From the NCBI RefSeq assembly GCF_016428645.1, contig NZ_JAELXW010000010.1, positions 100,346 through 164,345 on the forward strand: a stretch of DNA of 64,000 nt, read 5' to 3'. Shown here one piece after another: positions 1-9,431 of the stretch. Source of the stretch: Glycomyces salinus. Lineage in GTDB: Bacteria > Actinomycetota > Actinomycetes > Mycobacteriales > Micromonosporaceae. The stretch's first letter is position 1. The number at the start of each line of letters is the position of its first letter. The notes under the pieces were generated by a model that made no database searches, had not been told where the DNA came from, and saw only the letters and a program-made list of their open reading frames with translations. The translations under genes were made by a program, and so were the position numbers.

Positions 1-2
1 CC

Positions 3-722
3 GGATTGCAGGGCCCGGCTCTCGGCCACGGTGAGCACGTCCCGGCTCACCTGCGCGAACAATTGGCCCCTGCACAGCCGTCGATCGCGCAGATGATGCG
101 GATGCTTAGCGGCGAGCCCGGGACGACACCGCTGCCGCCCCAGGCGAACCGGACCGGACCCGCCGAGGTCTACCGCCTGCGGGTGGACATCAAGGGCGCC
201 AAGCCACCGATCTGGCGGCGCCTGGAAGCACTCGGCGACACGACGCTGGGCGGGCTGGACGACATCCTGCAGATCGCGTTCGATTGGGACGGCTGGCATC
301 TGCACCGGTTCGACACCGCCTACGGCGACTTCGGCGACTCTACTCAGGAGCCCTCGTTCGGCGACGAGTTCCAGGTGACGATCGAGCAGGTCCTCCACGC
401 CAAGGGCGATAAGCTGACGTACACCTACGACTTCGGCGACGGCTGGGAGCACACGGTCAAGGTCGAACACGTCGGCCCGCCCGAGCCGGGCACGGATTAT
501 CCGCGCTGTATCAAAGCCCAACTTGCAGCGCCTCCGGAGGACTGCGGCGGGATCTGGCGCTACCAGTGGCTGCGCGAATCCCTCGCCGACACCGCTCACC
601 CCGACCACGCCCTGGCCGTGGAGTTCGTCGGGGAGCACGACCGCGCCTACTACCTGCCCGAAGCGCCCGACGCGGCCGAGCTCGACCGCAGACTCCGGGC
701 CGACGACGGCACGGAGCAATGA
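3..722 (+). CDS. pRiA4b ORF-3-like protein, 5' partial
   Basis: The reading frame is open to the left window edge, so the true start may lie outside; the first start-like codon is TTG at 6. The C-terminal ~190 residues match the plasmid pRiA4b ORF-3-like family: an opening YRLRVDIKGAKPPIWRRLE strand, the FDWDGWHLHRF segment, the YTYDFGDGWEHTV motif and the late PPEDCGGIWRY motif. The family is widespread in bacteria, often fused to other domains, and its biochemical role is unknown. The first ~50 residues are Pro/Gln-rich and look like the end of an upstream region. Identification of the family is secure; the function is not known. Confidence 0.8.
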   Translation, partial: GLQGPALGHGEHVPAHLREQLAPAQPSIAQMMRMLSGEPGTTPLPPQANRTGPAEVYRLRVDIKGAKPPIWRRLEALGDTTLGGLDDILQIAFDWDGWHLHRFDTAYGDFGDSTQEPSFGDEFQVTIEQVLHAKGDKLTYTYDFGDGWEHTVKVEHVGPPEPGTDYPRCIKAQLAAPPEDCGGIWRYQWLRESLADTAHPDHALAVEFVGEHDRAYYLPEAPDAAELDRRLRADDGTEQ

Positions 723-882
723 CCAGCGCCGCCCGTCACTAGTCGGCGTCTCCCTGGTCGGCGGCCACGACGACCCCGAAGTCTGGAAAGCGCGGAGTGC
801 TCGACGAAGGTCATGCGCGAACAGCTCCTGGCCCGATTTTCGATCACTTGGGGGCCGACCCCCATCGCCACGTCGAAACGGA

Positions 883-914
883 CCAAACCCGGCAGGATTA
901 CCTGCCGGGTTTGG
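883..914 (-). terminator. Terminator hairpin after tRNA-Leu
   Basis: A perfect 14-bp inverted repeat (883-896 and 901-914) encloses an ATTA loop. It begins 14 bases beyond the 3' end of tRNA-Leu and so fits as its terminator. It also lies downstream of the plus-strand gene ending at 722 and may act in both directions. Neither side has a clear T-run. Confidence 0.65.
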
Positions 915-927
915 CTAAGAAGATCTG

Positions 928-1013
928 TGCGCGAGGGGGGACTTGAACCCCCACGTCCATTAGTAGGACACTAGCACCTCAAGCTAGCGCGTCTGCCATT
1001 CCGCCACTCGCGC
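928..1013 (-). tRNA. tRNA-Leu (anticodon GAG)
   Basis: Read on the minus strand, the acceptor arm GCGCGAG (1013-1007) pairs with CTCGCGC (935-929). The anticodon arm is CTAGC-TTGAGGT-GCTAG, giving anticodon GAG, which reads CUC/CUU leucine codons. A long variable arm is present, as expected for a class II tRNA, and the T-arm contains GTTCAAGTC. At 86 bases the length fits tRNA-Leu. The discriminator base is A and CCA is not encoded. Confidence 0.95.
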
Positions 1014-1169
1014 GGGCACACACAGAGTCTATCTGGAGTTTGTTTTGCCTGCCAGTGGGGTATTTAGGCCTCCCCGGCACGCGAGATGAAACTTTACACG
1101 ACCTCTGGGGTGGACGCGCAAGGGGGTTCGCGGTCGGGGGGTGGTGTGCGCGGCGGCTAGGCTGGGGGC

Positions 1170-2183
1170 ATGACCGTGACCGCGCCTCGACTCCCTGACG
1201 CGGCGCTGGCACATTGGGACCTCGGTCAGATCTACCGGATGCAGCGGGTCCAGACCGGGTTGATGAACCGGAGTTGGCGGGTCGACGCGTCCTCCGGGTC
1301 GTATCTGCTCAAGCTGTTCCGGGATGTCACCGGCTCCGAGTTGCAGTTCCAGTTCCACGTGTTGCAGACCTTGGGCGCGTCAGGGGTGCCGGTGGTCCTG
1401 CCCACTCCGAGTCGGGCGGGGATGTCGACGATTCTGCTGGAGGGCGAGGAGTTCGGGGTCTTCCCGTGGGTCGGCGGGCGGCACCGGTCGGGCCTGTCGA
1501 TGTCTCGGGAGGCATGCAGGGAGCTGGGTTCAGTCGTCGGGAGACTGCACCGCACGCTGCATTCCGCCATTCCGGCCGACCGGCCTCCCAAACCGGAGAA
1601 CCCGCCCACCACCGACGCGGCGCTCGGCAAGGTCGACCGCCTGTTGGAGCTGGTCGCGGCCGGGCGCGGGGACAAGACCGGGTTCGAGGCCACCGCCGAG
1701 CAGACCCTGCGGTTGAAGCGGGGACTGCTGGTCAGGCTCGGGGACCGGCGCCCCCCGGATCTGGCGCCGCAGTTCGTGGGATACACGCACGGAGACCTGC
1801 ACCCGCACAACGTGCTGCACGGCCCCGACGACCGGGTTTCGGCCGTCCTGGACTGGGACCGGTTGACCGTGGCTTCTTATGCGCGGGAGATGGCCCGCGC
1901 CGCGGTGTTCTATTTCACGTACGGTGACGAGCGCGGGCTGGACACCGAGCGCATCCGGGCCTTCGCCGGCGGCTACCGGTCGGCGTTCGACGTCGGGGAG
2001 CCCGAGATCGGGCTCGCGACGCACCAGCTGTGGTGGGACCGGCTGACCGACAACTGGGTCATCGAGTGGCACTACGTGCGGCACAACTCGGCCTGCGACC
2101 ACCTGCTGCCGGGCCAGACCGGGCTGGTGAAATGGTGGACCATCCACTACTCGCAGGTCGAACAGGCACTCATGGGCCGCTAG
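1170..2183 (+). CDS. APH-fold phosphotransferase
   Basis: This 337-residue protein belongs to the aminoglycoside phosphotransferase / homoserine kinase-like fold. The catalytic loop HGDLHPHN is at residues 207-214 (Asp209 as base, Asn214 as metal ligand) and the metal-binding LDWDR motif is at about 227-231, with Asp228. An N-terminal SYLLKLFR segment supplies the ATP-anchoring Lys. There is no signal peptide or membrane segment, so the enzyme is cytoplasmic. The substrate cannot be told from sequence: the family phosphorylates aminoglycosides, homoserine, choline and other small alcohols. The gene stands alone and there is no evidence for antibiotic resistance. Confidence 0.8.
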   Translation: MTVTAPRLPDAALAHWDLGQIYRMQRVQTGLMNRSWRVDASSGSYLLKLFRDVTGSELQFQFHVLQTLGASGVPVVLPTPSRAGMSTILLEGEEFGVFPWVGGRHRSGLSMSREACRELGSVVGRLHRTLHSAIPADRPPKPENPPTTDAALGKVDRLLELVAAGRGDKTGFEATAEQTLRLKRGLLVRLGDRRPPDLAPQFVGYTHGDLHPHNVLHGPDDRVSAVLDWDRLTVASYAREMARAAVFYFTYGDERGLDTERIRAFAGGYRSAFDVGEPEIGLATHQLWWDRLTDNWVIEWHYVRHNSACDHLLPGQTGLVKWWTIHYSQVEQALMGR

Positions 2184-2229
2184 TCATTCAAAGTGACATC
2201 CGGGTGCGGTCTCTGCGAGAATGGCTCCC

Positions 2230-3327
2230 ATGAGCGAACTTCCCCTCCTCCACCTCCAGGGCAGCCCCTATCGCCAAGGGGTCCAGCACGGTCGGCGGCT
2301 CCGGCGGCAGATCGAGACCAACATCGAGGTGTACCGGTCGCGGATGCTGACCTCGGGGCTCAAGGAGAACGAGCTCACCGAGCGAGCACAGCGCTTCCTG
2401 GGGCTGTTCACCCGCGAGGACGCCGGGTACCGGGCGATCATGGACGGGATCGCCGAGGGCTCGGGGCAGCAGATCCTCGACATCGCCCTGCTGAACGCCC
2501 GGTATGAGCTGCTTTACAGCGCCTGGAGCGAGTTCGGCAAGCCCACCGCCGAGTCGATCCGCGGGGAGTGCACGTCCTTCGGCGGCCCCGACGGGGTCTT
2601 CGTCGATGGGGGAACTCATATCGGGCAGAACTGGGACTGGTTCACCGGTGTCGAGGGCGCACTCGTCCAGTGGAAGGCCGGGGAGACCACGGTGCTCGGC
2701 TTCACCGAGGCCGGGGTCGCGGGGGCCAAGATCGGGATCAACAGCGCCGGGCTCGGCCTGTGCATCAACGGGTTGGGCGCCAGCGTCGACGACTGGAGGA
2801 TCGACTCGGTGCCGCTGCACCTGCGCACCTGGCGGGTCCTCCAGTCCACCGACCTCCAGCAGGCGATCGGGCACGCGCTGGCGCCGCGTCCGGCCTGCTC
2901 GGCCAACTTCTTCGTCGGCAGCGCCGCCGACGGGGTCGCCACCGTCGAGACCTCCCCGGTCGGCTCGCGCGTGATCTACCAGACCGGGCAGGGGCCGCTG
3001 GTCCACGCCAACCACTTCCGCGACCCCGAGGCGCTCGGGGTGTTCGAGAGCTGGCTCCAGAGCGGCCGGGTCTCCACGTTTCACCGCTGCGAGCGCATGG
3101 AGACGCTGCTGGCCAAGGAGGCCCCGGTGTCGGTCGAGCGGCTGCACGCGGCCATGCGCGACCACGACGGCGGACCGATCGCGATCTGCCGCCACCCGGT
3201 CGAGTCCGACCCCGAGGAGCTGCGGACGCATACCGCGCTGGCGGTCCACCTGGAGTTGGACTCGCAGCGGTTCAGCTACACGTGGGGCCCGCCGTGCGAG
3301 TCGGAGTTTTCCACCGTCGCGCTGTGA
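2230..3327 (+). CDS. C45 family peptidase / acyltransferase-like Ntn hydrolase
   Basis: The product resembles the acyl-CoA:6-aminopenicillanate acyltransferase (C45) family of N-terminal nucleophile hydrolases. These precursors cut themselves before a Cys that then becomes the nucleophile. Here the likely site is SIRGE|CTSFGG, with Cys114 counted from the ATG at 2230; further family-like stretches are IGQNWDWF and NSAGLGLCINGLG. A second ATG lies three codons upstream (2221); I prefer 2230 because GAGA then sits about 10 bases before it. Substrate is unknown; relatives act on acylated amines or peptides. Its 3' end overlaps the convergent RNA methyltransferase gene by 52 bases. Confidence 0.75.
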   Translation: MSELPLLHLQGSPYRQGVQHGRRLRRQIETNIEVYRSRMLTSGLKENELTERAQRFLGLFTREDAGYRAIMDGIAEGSGQQILDIALLNARYELLYSAWSEFGKPTAESIRGECTSFGGPDGVFVDGGTHIGQNWDWFTGVEGALVQWKAGETTVLGFTEAGVAGAKIGINSAGLGLCINGLGASVDDWRIDSVPLHLRTWRVLQSTDLQQAIGHALAPRPACSANFFVGSAADGVATVETSPVGSRVIYQTGQGPLVHANHFRDPEALGVFESWLQSGRVSTFHRCERMETLLAKEAPVSVERLHAAMRDHDGGPIAICRHPVESDPEELRTHTALAVHLELDSQRFSYTWGPPCESEFSTVAL

Positions 3328-4136
3328 CGGGGCGCCGGCTGCGCCAGTTCCCAGCAGGCGACCGCGGTCGCCGCGGCGACGTTGAGCGAGTCGACCCCGG
3401 CGTGCATCGGGATCACGACCGTGCGGTCGCAGGCCGCGAGCGCGGCCGGAGTGAGGCCCGGGCCCTCCGCGCCGAACATCAGGGCCGGGCGGGCCCTCTC
3501 GGCGGCCGCCACTTCGCCGATGTCGATCGCCCCTGAGGAGGGGCTGAGGCCGATGAGGGTGTATCCGGCGTCGCCGATCTGCTTGAGCCCGTCGGGCCAG
3601 GGGTCGAGGTAGGCGTACGGGAGGGCGAACACCTCGCCCATGCTGACGCGGACGCTGCGCCGGTAGAGCGGGTCGGCGCTGTCCGGGGACAGCAGGACGC
3701 CGCCGAAGCCTAGCCCGGCCGCCACGCGGAAGATCGCGCCGATGTTGGTGTGGTTGTTGATGCCTTCGAGGACCATCAGGCGATTGGAGGCGGCCAGAAC
3801 CTCGGCGGGCGCGGGCAGGGGCTTGCGGTGGAACGACGCGAGCGCGCCGCGGTGGACGTGGAAGCCGGTGACGGCTTCGAGCACTTCGGGCCCGGCCGCG
3901 TAGCAGGGCGCCCCGTCGGCCAGGTGGGCGAGCTGGTCGGCTCGTTTGGCGTCGATGAGCATCGAGCGCATGCGGTACCCGGCGCGCAGGGCCCTGGTCA
4001 CGACCTGGTGGCCTTCGGCGATGAACAGGCCGTGGGGCTGCTCGAAGCGGGTGCGCAGAGCCAGGTCGGTCAGGGCGCGGTAGTCCCCCAGGCGTTCGTC
4101 GTCGGGGTCGTCGATGGCGGTGACTTCGTCGGACAC
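3276..4136 (-). CDS. TrmH/SpoU-family RNA 2'-O-methyltransferase
   Basis: The gene encodes a 286-residue SPOUT-class methyltransferase that would methylate a ribose 2'-OH of tRNA or rRNA with S-adenosylmethionine. All three SpoU motifs are visible: motif 1 with NNHTNIGAIFRVAAGLGF, motif 2 with GAEGPGLT and motif 3 with IPMHAGVDSLNVAAAT, which form the trefoil-knot cofactor site. The first ~100 residues are the substrate-binding part. The frame extends far upstream but only the GTG at 4136 follows a GAGGA-like sequence and matches the usual family length, so I take that start. Which RNA is modified cannot be inferred. Confidence 0.85.
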   Translation of the reverse strand: MSDEVTAIDDPDDERLGDYRALTDLALRTRFEQPHGLFIAEGHQVVTRALRAGYRMRSMLIDAKRADQLAHLADGAPCYAAGPEVLEAVTGFHVHRGALASFHRKPLPAPAEVLAASNRLMVLEGINNHTNIGAIFRVAAGLGFGGVLLSPDSADPLYRRSVRVSMGEVFALPYAYLDPWPDGLKQIGDAGYTLIGLSPSSGAIDIGEVAAAERARPALMFGAEGPGLTPAALAACDRTVVIPMHAGVDSLNVAAATAVACWELAQPAPRHSATVENSDSHGGPHV

Positions 4137-4161
4137 TCCTCGATTGTGCCCGACGCGCGGC

Positions 4162-4194
4162 GGGTGGCCCGGGGACGCCGTCCCCGGGCCACCC
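4162..4194 (-). terminator. Terminator hairpin after the SPFH gene
   Basis: A perfect 15-bp GC-rich inverted repeat with a 3-base loop lies ten bases past the SPFH stop codon on the minus strand. It lacks a T-run, as is common in actinomycetes. Confidence 0.65.
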
Positions 4195-4203
4195 TTCACC
4201 GTG

Positions 4204-5253
4204 TCACTCCGAAGGCGGGAGCTCGGCGGTCCCGGACTTCTTCTTCTGCTGGGTGGTCTCGCTGAGCTTCTGGACTTCGCGGGCGGCCTTCTGGGCCTCC
4301 TCCAGGGCCTTGGCGGCCGCGTCGTCCAGTTGGAGGGCGCTGGTGTCGACCTCGACCTCCTCGTCCTCCTGCTGGGGGACGCCGACTCCACCGCCGAAGG
4401 CGTTGCCGAAGCTGCCGAGGGCGCGGGTGAGCTCGGCGGGGATGACCCACACCTTGTTCGCGTCGCCCTGGGCGATCTCGGGGAGCTTCTGGAGGTACTG
4501 GTAGGCCAGCAGCCGCTCGGTGGGCTTGGCGTTGTGGATGGCCGCGAACACGGTCTGGATGGCCTTGGCCTGGCCGTCGGCGCGCAGCACCTCGGCGTCG
4601 CGCTCACCCTTGGCGCGCAGGATCTGGGACTGCTGCTCGCCCTCGGCCTGCAGGATCTCGGAGCGCTTGGTGCCCTCGGCCTGGAGGATGACGGCGCGGC
4701 GGTCGCGCTCGGCGCGCATCTGCTTCTCCATCGCGTCGCGGATGCTCGGCGGCGGTTCGATGGCGCGCAGTTCGACGCGGGTGACCTTGAGGCCCCACTT
4801 GTCGGTGGCCTTGTCGAGTTCGGCGGCCAGCCGGGAGTTGATCTCCTCGCGGCTGGTGAGGGTCTTCTCCAGGTCCATCGCGCCGACGACGTTGCGCAGG
4901 GTCGTGGTGGTCAGCTGCTCGACGCCAGCGAGGTAGTCGTCGATGTTGTAGACCGCGGAGGTCGGCTGCGTGATGATGTAGTAGAGGACGGTGTCGATGT
5001 GGACCATCAGGTTGTCCTCGGTGATGACCGGCTGCGGCGGGAAGTTGACCACCCGTTCGCGAAGGTCGACCTTGGCCCGGACGGAGTCCACGAAGGGCAC
5101 CAGGAGACGGGGCCCGGGCTCGAGGGTGCGCCGGTACCGGCCGAGGCGCTCGATGATGTAGTTCCACTGTTGAGGGACGATTCGGATCGACCGTGCGAGC
5201 ACGATGATCACGAATACCGCGATGATGAGTAGGAGAATTCCGATCGGTTCCAT
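4204..5253 (-). CDS. SPFH/Band 7 (stomatin-like) membrane protein
   Basis: A 349-residue stomatin/prohibitin-type scaffold protein. It has one N-terminal membrane helix (residues ~4-22), the SPFH core (RIVPQQWNYIIERLGRY... to about residue 175) and a charged coiled coil with repeated ILQAEG/LRAKGE units. The acidic C-terminal tail ends in TQQKKKSGTAELPPSE. Such proteins organise membrane microdomains and often partner NfeD proteins or FtsH-type proteases. The ATG at 5253 overlaps the nfeD stop codon (TAATG), so translation is probably coupled; a TTG 15 bases upstream is a weaker alternative. It corresponds to the gene pair beyond inhA-hemZ in mycobacteria. Confidence 0.88.
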   Translation of the reverse strand: MEPIGILLLIIAVFVIIVLARSIRIVPQQWNYIIERLGRYRRTLEPGPRLLVPFVDSVRAKVDLRERVVNFPPQPVITEDNLMVHIDTVLYYIITQPTSAVYNIDDYLAGVEQLTTTTLRNVVGAMDLEKTLTSREEINSRLAAELDKATDKWGLKVTRVELRAIEPPPSIRDAMEKQMRAERDRRAVILQAEGTKRSEILQAEGEQQSQILRAKGERDAEVLRADGQAKAIQTVFAAIHNAKPTERLLAYQYLQKLPEIAQGDANKVWVIPAELTRALGSFGNAFGGGVGVPQQEDEEVEVDTSALQLDDAAAKALEEAQKAAREVQKLSETTQQKKKSGTAELPPSE

Positions 5254-5702
5254 TAGCTCTGCTTCCAAACGATGACGGTGGCTCCTTTGATTTCTACCAC
5301 TGTCGCGTGATCACCGGGTTCCAGCACCTGGTCGGGCTCCAGTGGGTAGGCGGTCCAGTTGTCGCCGGCGATCTCGACCAGTCCCCCGCTGTCGTCGATC
5401 TTCTCCAGCACGAGCGCTTCGGAGCCCTCGATGGCTTTGGTTCCGATCGGGTGGGACGGCGAGCTCGAGTCCGTGGAGAGGACCTGCTTGAGGAAGGGTC
5501 GCAGGCCCCACAGGGCGGCGAGGGATCCTCCGCCGAGGGCGATGACCTGGACCCAGAGGGGCAGGCCGAGGGCGGCCGCGACGGCGGCGAGGGCCGCGCC
5601 GCCGGCGACCATGGCGAGCACGAGGGTCCCGGTGAACAGCTCCGCGACGCCGAGGATCACGGCGACGATGATCCAAATGAACGTTTCCACATTCACAAGC
5701 AT
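5253..5702 (-). CDS. NfeD-like membrane protein
   Basis: A 149-residue protein with two or three N-terminal membrane helices (IWIIVAVILGVAELFTGTLV and the following Ala/Leu-rich segments). A C-terminal OB-fold-like domain follows, from about residue 85 to the end (GTKAIEGSEALVLEKID...VVEIKGATVIVWKQS). This is the short NfeD form without the ClpP-like protease domain. NfeD proteins work with SPFH partners encoded next to them, which is the arrangement here, with a 1-base overlap. The ATG at 5702 gives the normal membrane start; no strong ribosome-binding site is visible. Confidence 0.85.
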   Translation of the reverse strand: MLVNVETFIWIIVAVILGVAELFTGTLVLAMVAGGAALAAVAAALGLPLWVQVIALGGGSLAALWGLRPFLKQVLSTDSSSPSHPIGTKAIEGSEALVLEKIDDSGGLVEIAGDNWTAYPLEPDQVLEPGDHATVVEIKGATVIVWKQS

Positions 5703-5716
5703 GTCACGATTCACAG

Positions 5717-5750
5717 ATGCGGGCCCGAGCCGGTGGGCTCGGGCCCGCAT
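5717..5750. terminator. Terminator hairpin between hemH and nfeD
   Basis: A perfect 15-bp inverted repeat (5717-5731 and 5736-5750) with a 4-base loop starts directly after the hemH stop. It probably ends the fabG-inhA-hemH transcript, leaving nfeD-SPFH as a separate unit, unless there is read-through. Confidence 0.7.
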
Positions 5751-5751
5751 T

Positions 5752-6792
5752 TCAGCGTGCGCGGTTCTTGTCTGGGGCCGGCGGGCGGCGCGCCGGGCAG
5801 CACCCTTCGACCAGCGGGTCCCATGCCGGGAGCTTGCCCAGGCGCTTGACCGGGGCTCCGGAGACTCGCTCGGCGACCAGGTCGCGGAACATGCCGACCA
5901 GGTCGGCCCCGATCTCGGGGGTTCCGGCCCGCAGGTACCGCAGGCCGAGGCCGGAGGCGGTCTCGGCGGCCTCGTTGTCGAGGTCCCAGAGCACCTCGAT
6001 GTGGTCGGAGAGGAACCCGACGGGGCTGACCACGACGGTGTCGACTCCTTCGGAGGCGAGCACCTTCAGGTGGTCGTTGATGTCCGGTTCGAGCCAGGGC
6101 ATGGCCGGCGGGCCCGAGCGGGACTGCCAGACCACGTCGTGGGGCCCGTCCCAGCCGGCGTGCTCGGTCACGAGCGCGGCGGCCTCGGCGACCTGGTCGG
6201 AGTAGCGGGCGCCTTCGGGGCCGGAGCACTCCTCCATCGAGGCGGGGATGGAGTGGGCGGTGAAGACCACTCGGGTGTTCGAGGTGTCCTCGATCTGGTC
6301 GAGGGAGGCCCGCAGCTGGGCGGCGAAGCCGCCGATGAAGCCGGGGTGGTCGAAGAAGTGGCGGACCTTGTCGATGACCGGCGCGCTCTCTCCGACGGCG
6401 GCGCGGGCGGCGTTGACGTCCTCCACGTACTGGCGGCACGAGGAGTAGGAGCCGTAGGCGCTGGTGCAGATGGCCAGGGCCCGCTTCACGCCGTCGCCGG
6501 TCATCTGGGTGACCGCGTCGACCAGCATCGGCGGCCAGTTCCGGTTGCCCCAGTAGATGGGCAGGTCGATGCCGGAGGCGCGGAATTCGGCGCGCAGGGC
6601 GCCGATGACTTCGCGGCACCACTGGTTGATCGGCGAGATGCCGCCGAAATGATGGTAGTGCTCGGCGACCTCCGCGAGGCGCTCCTCGGGGATGCCGCGG
6701 CCGCGGGTGACGTTGCGGAGGAACGGGAGTACGTCGGCCGGTCCTTCGGGTCCGCCGAAGGAGACCAGCAGGACTGCGTCGTAGTCTGGCAT
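5752..6792 (-). CDS. hemH: Ferrochelatase (coproporphyrin type)
   Basis: A 346-residue ferrochelatase that inserts Fe2+ into the porphyrin ring; actinobacterial members use coproporphyrin III (the CpfC role). Family marks are the opening DAVLLVSFGGPEGP, the metal-site His in VVFTAHSIPASM and the conserved Glu in SDHIEVLWDLDNEA. Two adjacent cysteines near the C-terminus (EGCCPA) and the Cys in SSCRQYVEDV recall the [2Fe-2S] ligands of mycobacterial enzymes, but the four ligands cannot be assigned with confidence. The ATG at 6792 lies 11 bases after the inhA stop, as in the mycobacterial fabG1-inhA-hemZ operon. It is cytoplasmic or membrane-associated. Confidence 0.93.
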   Translation of the reverse strand: MPDYDAVLLVSFGGPEGPADVLPFLRNVTRGRGIPEERLAEVAEHYHHFGGISPINQWCREVIGALRAEFRASGIDLPIYWGNRNWPPMLVDAVTQMTGDGVKRALAICTSAYGSYSSCRQYVEDVNAARAAVGESAPVIDKVRHFFDHPGFIGGFAAQLRASLDQIEDTSNTRVVFTAHSIPASMEECSGPEGARYSDQVAEAAALVTEHAGWDGPHDVVWQSRSGPPAMPWLEPDINDHLKVLASEGVDTVVVSPVGFLSDHIEVLWDLDNEAAETASGLGLRYLRAGTPEIGADLVGMFRDLVAERVSGAPVKRLGKLPAWDPLVEGCCPARRPPAPDKNRAR

Positions 6793-6803
6793 ACGGGCGC
6801 CTA

Positions 6804-7586
6804 TCAGCTTTCGGTGCGCTCGACTCCGACGGCGTGGAAGCCGCCGTCGACATGCAGGATCTCGCCGCTGGTGGCCGGGAACAGGTCGGACAGCAGCGCG
6901 GCGCAGGCCTTGGCGACCGGTTCGGAGTCGGTCAGCGACCATCCGAGGGGGGCGCGCTTGGTCCATGCCTCCTCGAACGCCTCGAAGCCGGGGATGGACT
7001 TGGCGGCCATGGTGCGCTGCGGCCCGGCCGAGACGAGGTTGACGCGGATGCCCTTGGGGCCCAGGTCGCGGGCGAGGTAGCGGTTGGCGGACTCGAGTCC
7101 GGCCTTGGCCACGCCCATCCAGTCGTACACCGGCCAGGCCTGGCTGGCGTCGAAGGTGAGTCCGACGATGGAGCCTCCGCTTCCCATCAGCGGCAGGCAG
7201 GCGGTGGCCAGCGCCTTGTAGGAGAAGGTGGAGACCTGGACGGCCTTGGCGACGTCCTCCCACGGGGTGTCCAGGAAGTTCCCGCCGAGCGCCGAGGGCG
7301 GGGCGAAGGCGATCGCGTGGAGGACGCCGTCGATGCCGTCGACGTGCTCGCGGACCTTCCCGGCGAGCGTGTCGAGCTGCTCGGGGTCGGTGACGTCGAG
7401 TTCGACTACGGGGGCGGGTTTGGGGAGCTTGGCGGCCATGCGCTCGACCAGGGACATGCGGCCGAAGCCGGTGAGCACGACCTCGGCACCCTGCTCCTGG
7501 GCGTATTTGGCGACGCCGAAGCCGAGGGACTGCTGGGTGATGACCCCGGTTATGAGCAGTCGTTTGCCGTCCAGGATTCCAGACAT
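6804..7586 (-). CDS. inhA: Enoyl-ACP reductase (InhA/FabI)
   Basis: A 260-residue NADH-dependent enoyl-acyl carrier protein reductase for the last step of fatty acid elongation. The SDR-like start GKRLLITGVITQQSLGFG matches the unusual FabI/InhA nucleotide-binding loop. The catalytic pair is Tyr154 and Lys161 in VYDWMGVAKAGL, the six-residue FabI spacing. SAGPQRTMAAKSIPGF is the substrate-loop signature. It sits between fabG and hemH in one operon, the same order as in Mycobacterium. The ATG at 7586 follows a GGAGGAACC sequence. Mycolic acid production should not be assumed from this gene alone. Confidence 0.95.
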   Translation of the reverse strand: MSGILDGKRLLITGVITQQSLGFGVAKYAQEQGAEVVLTGFGRMSLVERMAAKLPKPAPVVELDVTDPEQLDTLAGKVREHVDGIDGVLHAIAFAPPSALGGNFLDTPWEDVAKAVQVSTFSYKALATACLPLMGSGGSIVGLTFDASQAWPVYDWMGVAKAGLESANRYLARDLGPKGIRVNLVSAGPQRTMAAKSIPGFEAFEEAWTKRAPLGWSLTDSEPVAKACAALLSDLFPATSGEILHVDGGFHAVGVERTES

Positions 7587-7619
7587 CGGTTCCTCCGTGA
7601 TTCTTATGTGTTGAAACGC

Positions 7620-8438
<819 letters not shown>

Positions 8439-8465
8439 TCACGCACCGTGTGGCGTCCGGCACCG

Positions 8466-9416
8466 TCACGGAACTCGGTTCGACCAGGCCAGGCTCAGCC
8501 CTGCGGCGGTGAACAGCAGGACAAGGGCGATGCCGATGAACCACTGCGAGATGTCCTCGGCGATCGTGCTGTAGCCGAGGGACGAGCCCATGTCCTCGTA
8601 GACCGCGCGGAGCTCCTCGACCGAGGCGGCCTCGTGGTAGCTGCCGCCGGTGTCGTCGGCGAGACCGGCGAGGGCCTCGCGGTCGACGGGGACGCCGACG
8701 AGCTGCCCGTCGAGTTCGATGGTGCCGGCGTCGGTGCCGAAGCCGACCGTGGAGACCGGGACGTTGGCGGCCGAGGCGGCCTCGGCCGCCTCGCCGATGC
8801 CGCGCCCGGCGGTGCGGTAGCCGTCGGACATCAGCAGGATGTGGGCCGGAGCGAGCTCGCCGTTCTCGTCGGCGGGGACCTGCTGGACGGCCTGGAGGGA
8901 GGCGAAGACGGCGTCGCCGGTGGCGGTGGCTTCGGCGAGGGTCAGGCCGTTGATGGCGCTGGCGACCTGGGCGTGGTCCTTGGTCGGCGGGACGGTGACC
9001 TGGGCGTATCCGGCGAAGGAGACCAGGCCGACGTTGTACTGTTCGGGCAGTTCGCTCACGAAGTCGGCCGCGGCGGTCTTGGCGGCGTCGATGCGGGTGG
9101 GGTCCACGTCCTCGGCCATCATGGACAGCGAGACGTCCAGGGTGAGGATGACCGTGGCCCGCTCCTGGGGGTCTTCGACGTCGACCGCGGGTTTGGCCAT
9201 GCCGCCGACCAGCACCGCCAGGGAGATCACGATCAGCCCCGCGGGGATGTGGCGCCGCCAGCCGGGCAGGCGCGGGACGAGCTTGGCCAGCAGGGCGGTG
9301 TTGGCGAAGCGCACGGCGGTGCGCTGGCGCGAGTACTGGGCCCAGACGTACACCGCGGCCAGCGCGGCCACGGCGATCAGTCCCAACAGCCATGCCGGTT
9401 CGAGCAGGCGGATCAA
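8466..9416 (-). CDS. VWA-domain membrane protein (BatA-like)
   Basis: A 316-residue membrane-anchored von Willebrand A protein. Two N-terminal helices (residues ~7-27 and ~57-75) precede the VWA domain, whose MIDAS motif is Asp94-x-Ser96-x-Ser98 (DVSLS); LLMSDGYRT supplies a later metal-site Asp. A final helix near residue 295 re-enters the membrane. It follows moxR and a DUF58 gene, the usual MoxR-DUF58-VWA chaperone-like cluster, and is the counterpart of the VWA protein upstream of mycobacterial fabG1. Its client protein is unknown. Confidence 0.88.
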   Translation of the reverse strand: MIRLLEPAWLLGLIAVAALAAVYVWAQYSRQRTAVRFANTALLAKLVPRLPGWRRHIPAGLIVISLAVLVGGMAKPAVDVEDPQERATVILTLDVSLSMMAEDVDPTRIDAAKTAAADFVSELPEQYNVGLVSFAGYAQVTVPPTKDHAQVASAINGLTLAEATATGDAVFASLQAVQQVPADENGELAPAHILLMSDGYRTAGRGIGEAAEAASAANVPVSTVGFGTDAGTIELDGQLVGVPVDREALAGLADDTGGSYHEAASVEELRAVYEDMGSSLGYSTIAEDISQWFIGIALVLLFTAAGLSLAWSNRVP

Positions 9417-9431
9417 CGGGTCTCCATTCGT

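Noticed and set aside
5359..7080. 573-codon plus-strand frame
   Set aside because: Antisense to hemH, nfeD and inhA; compositional shadow.
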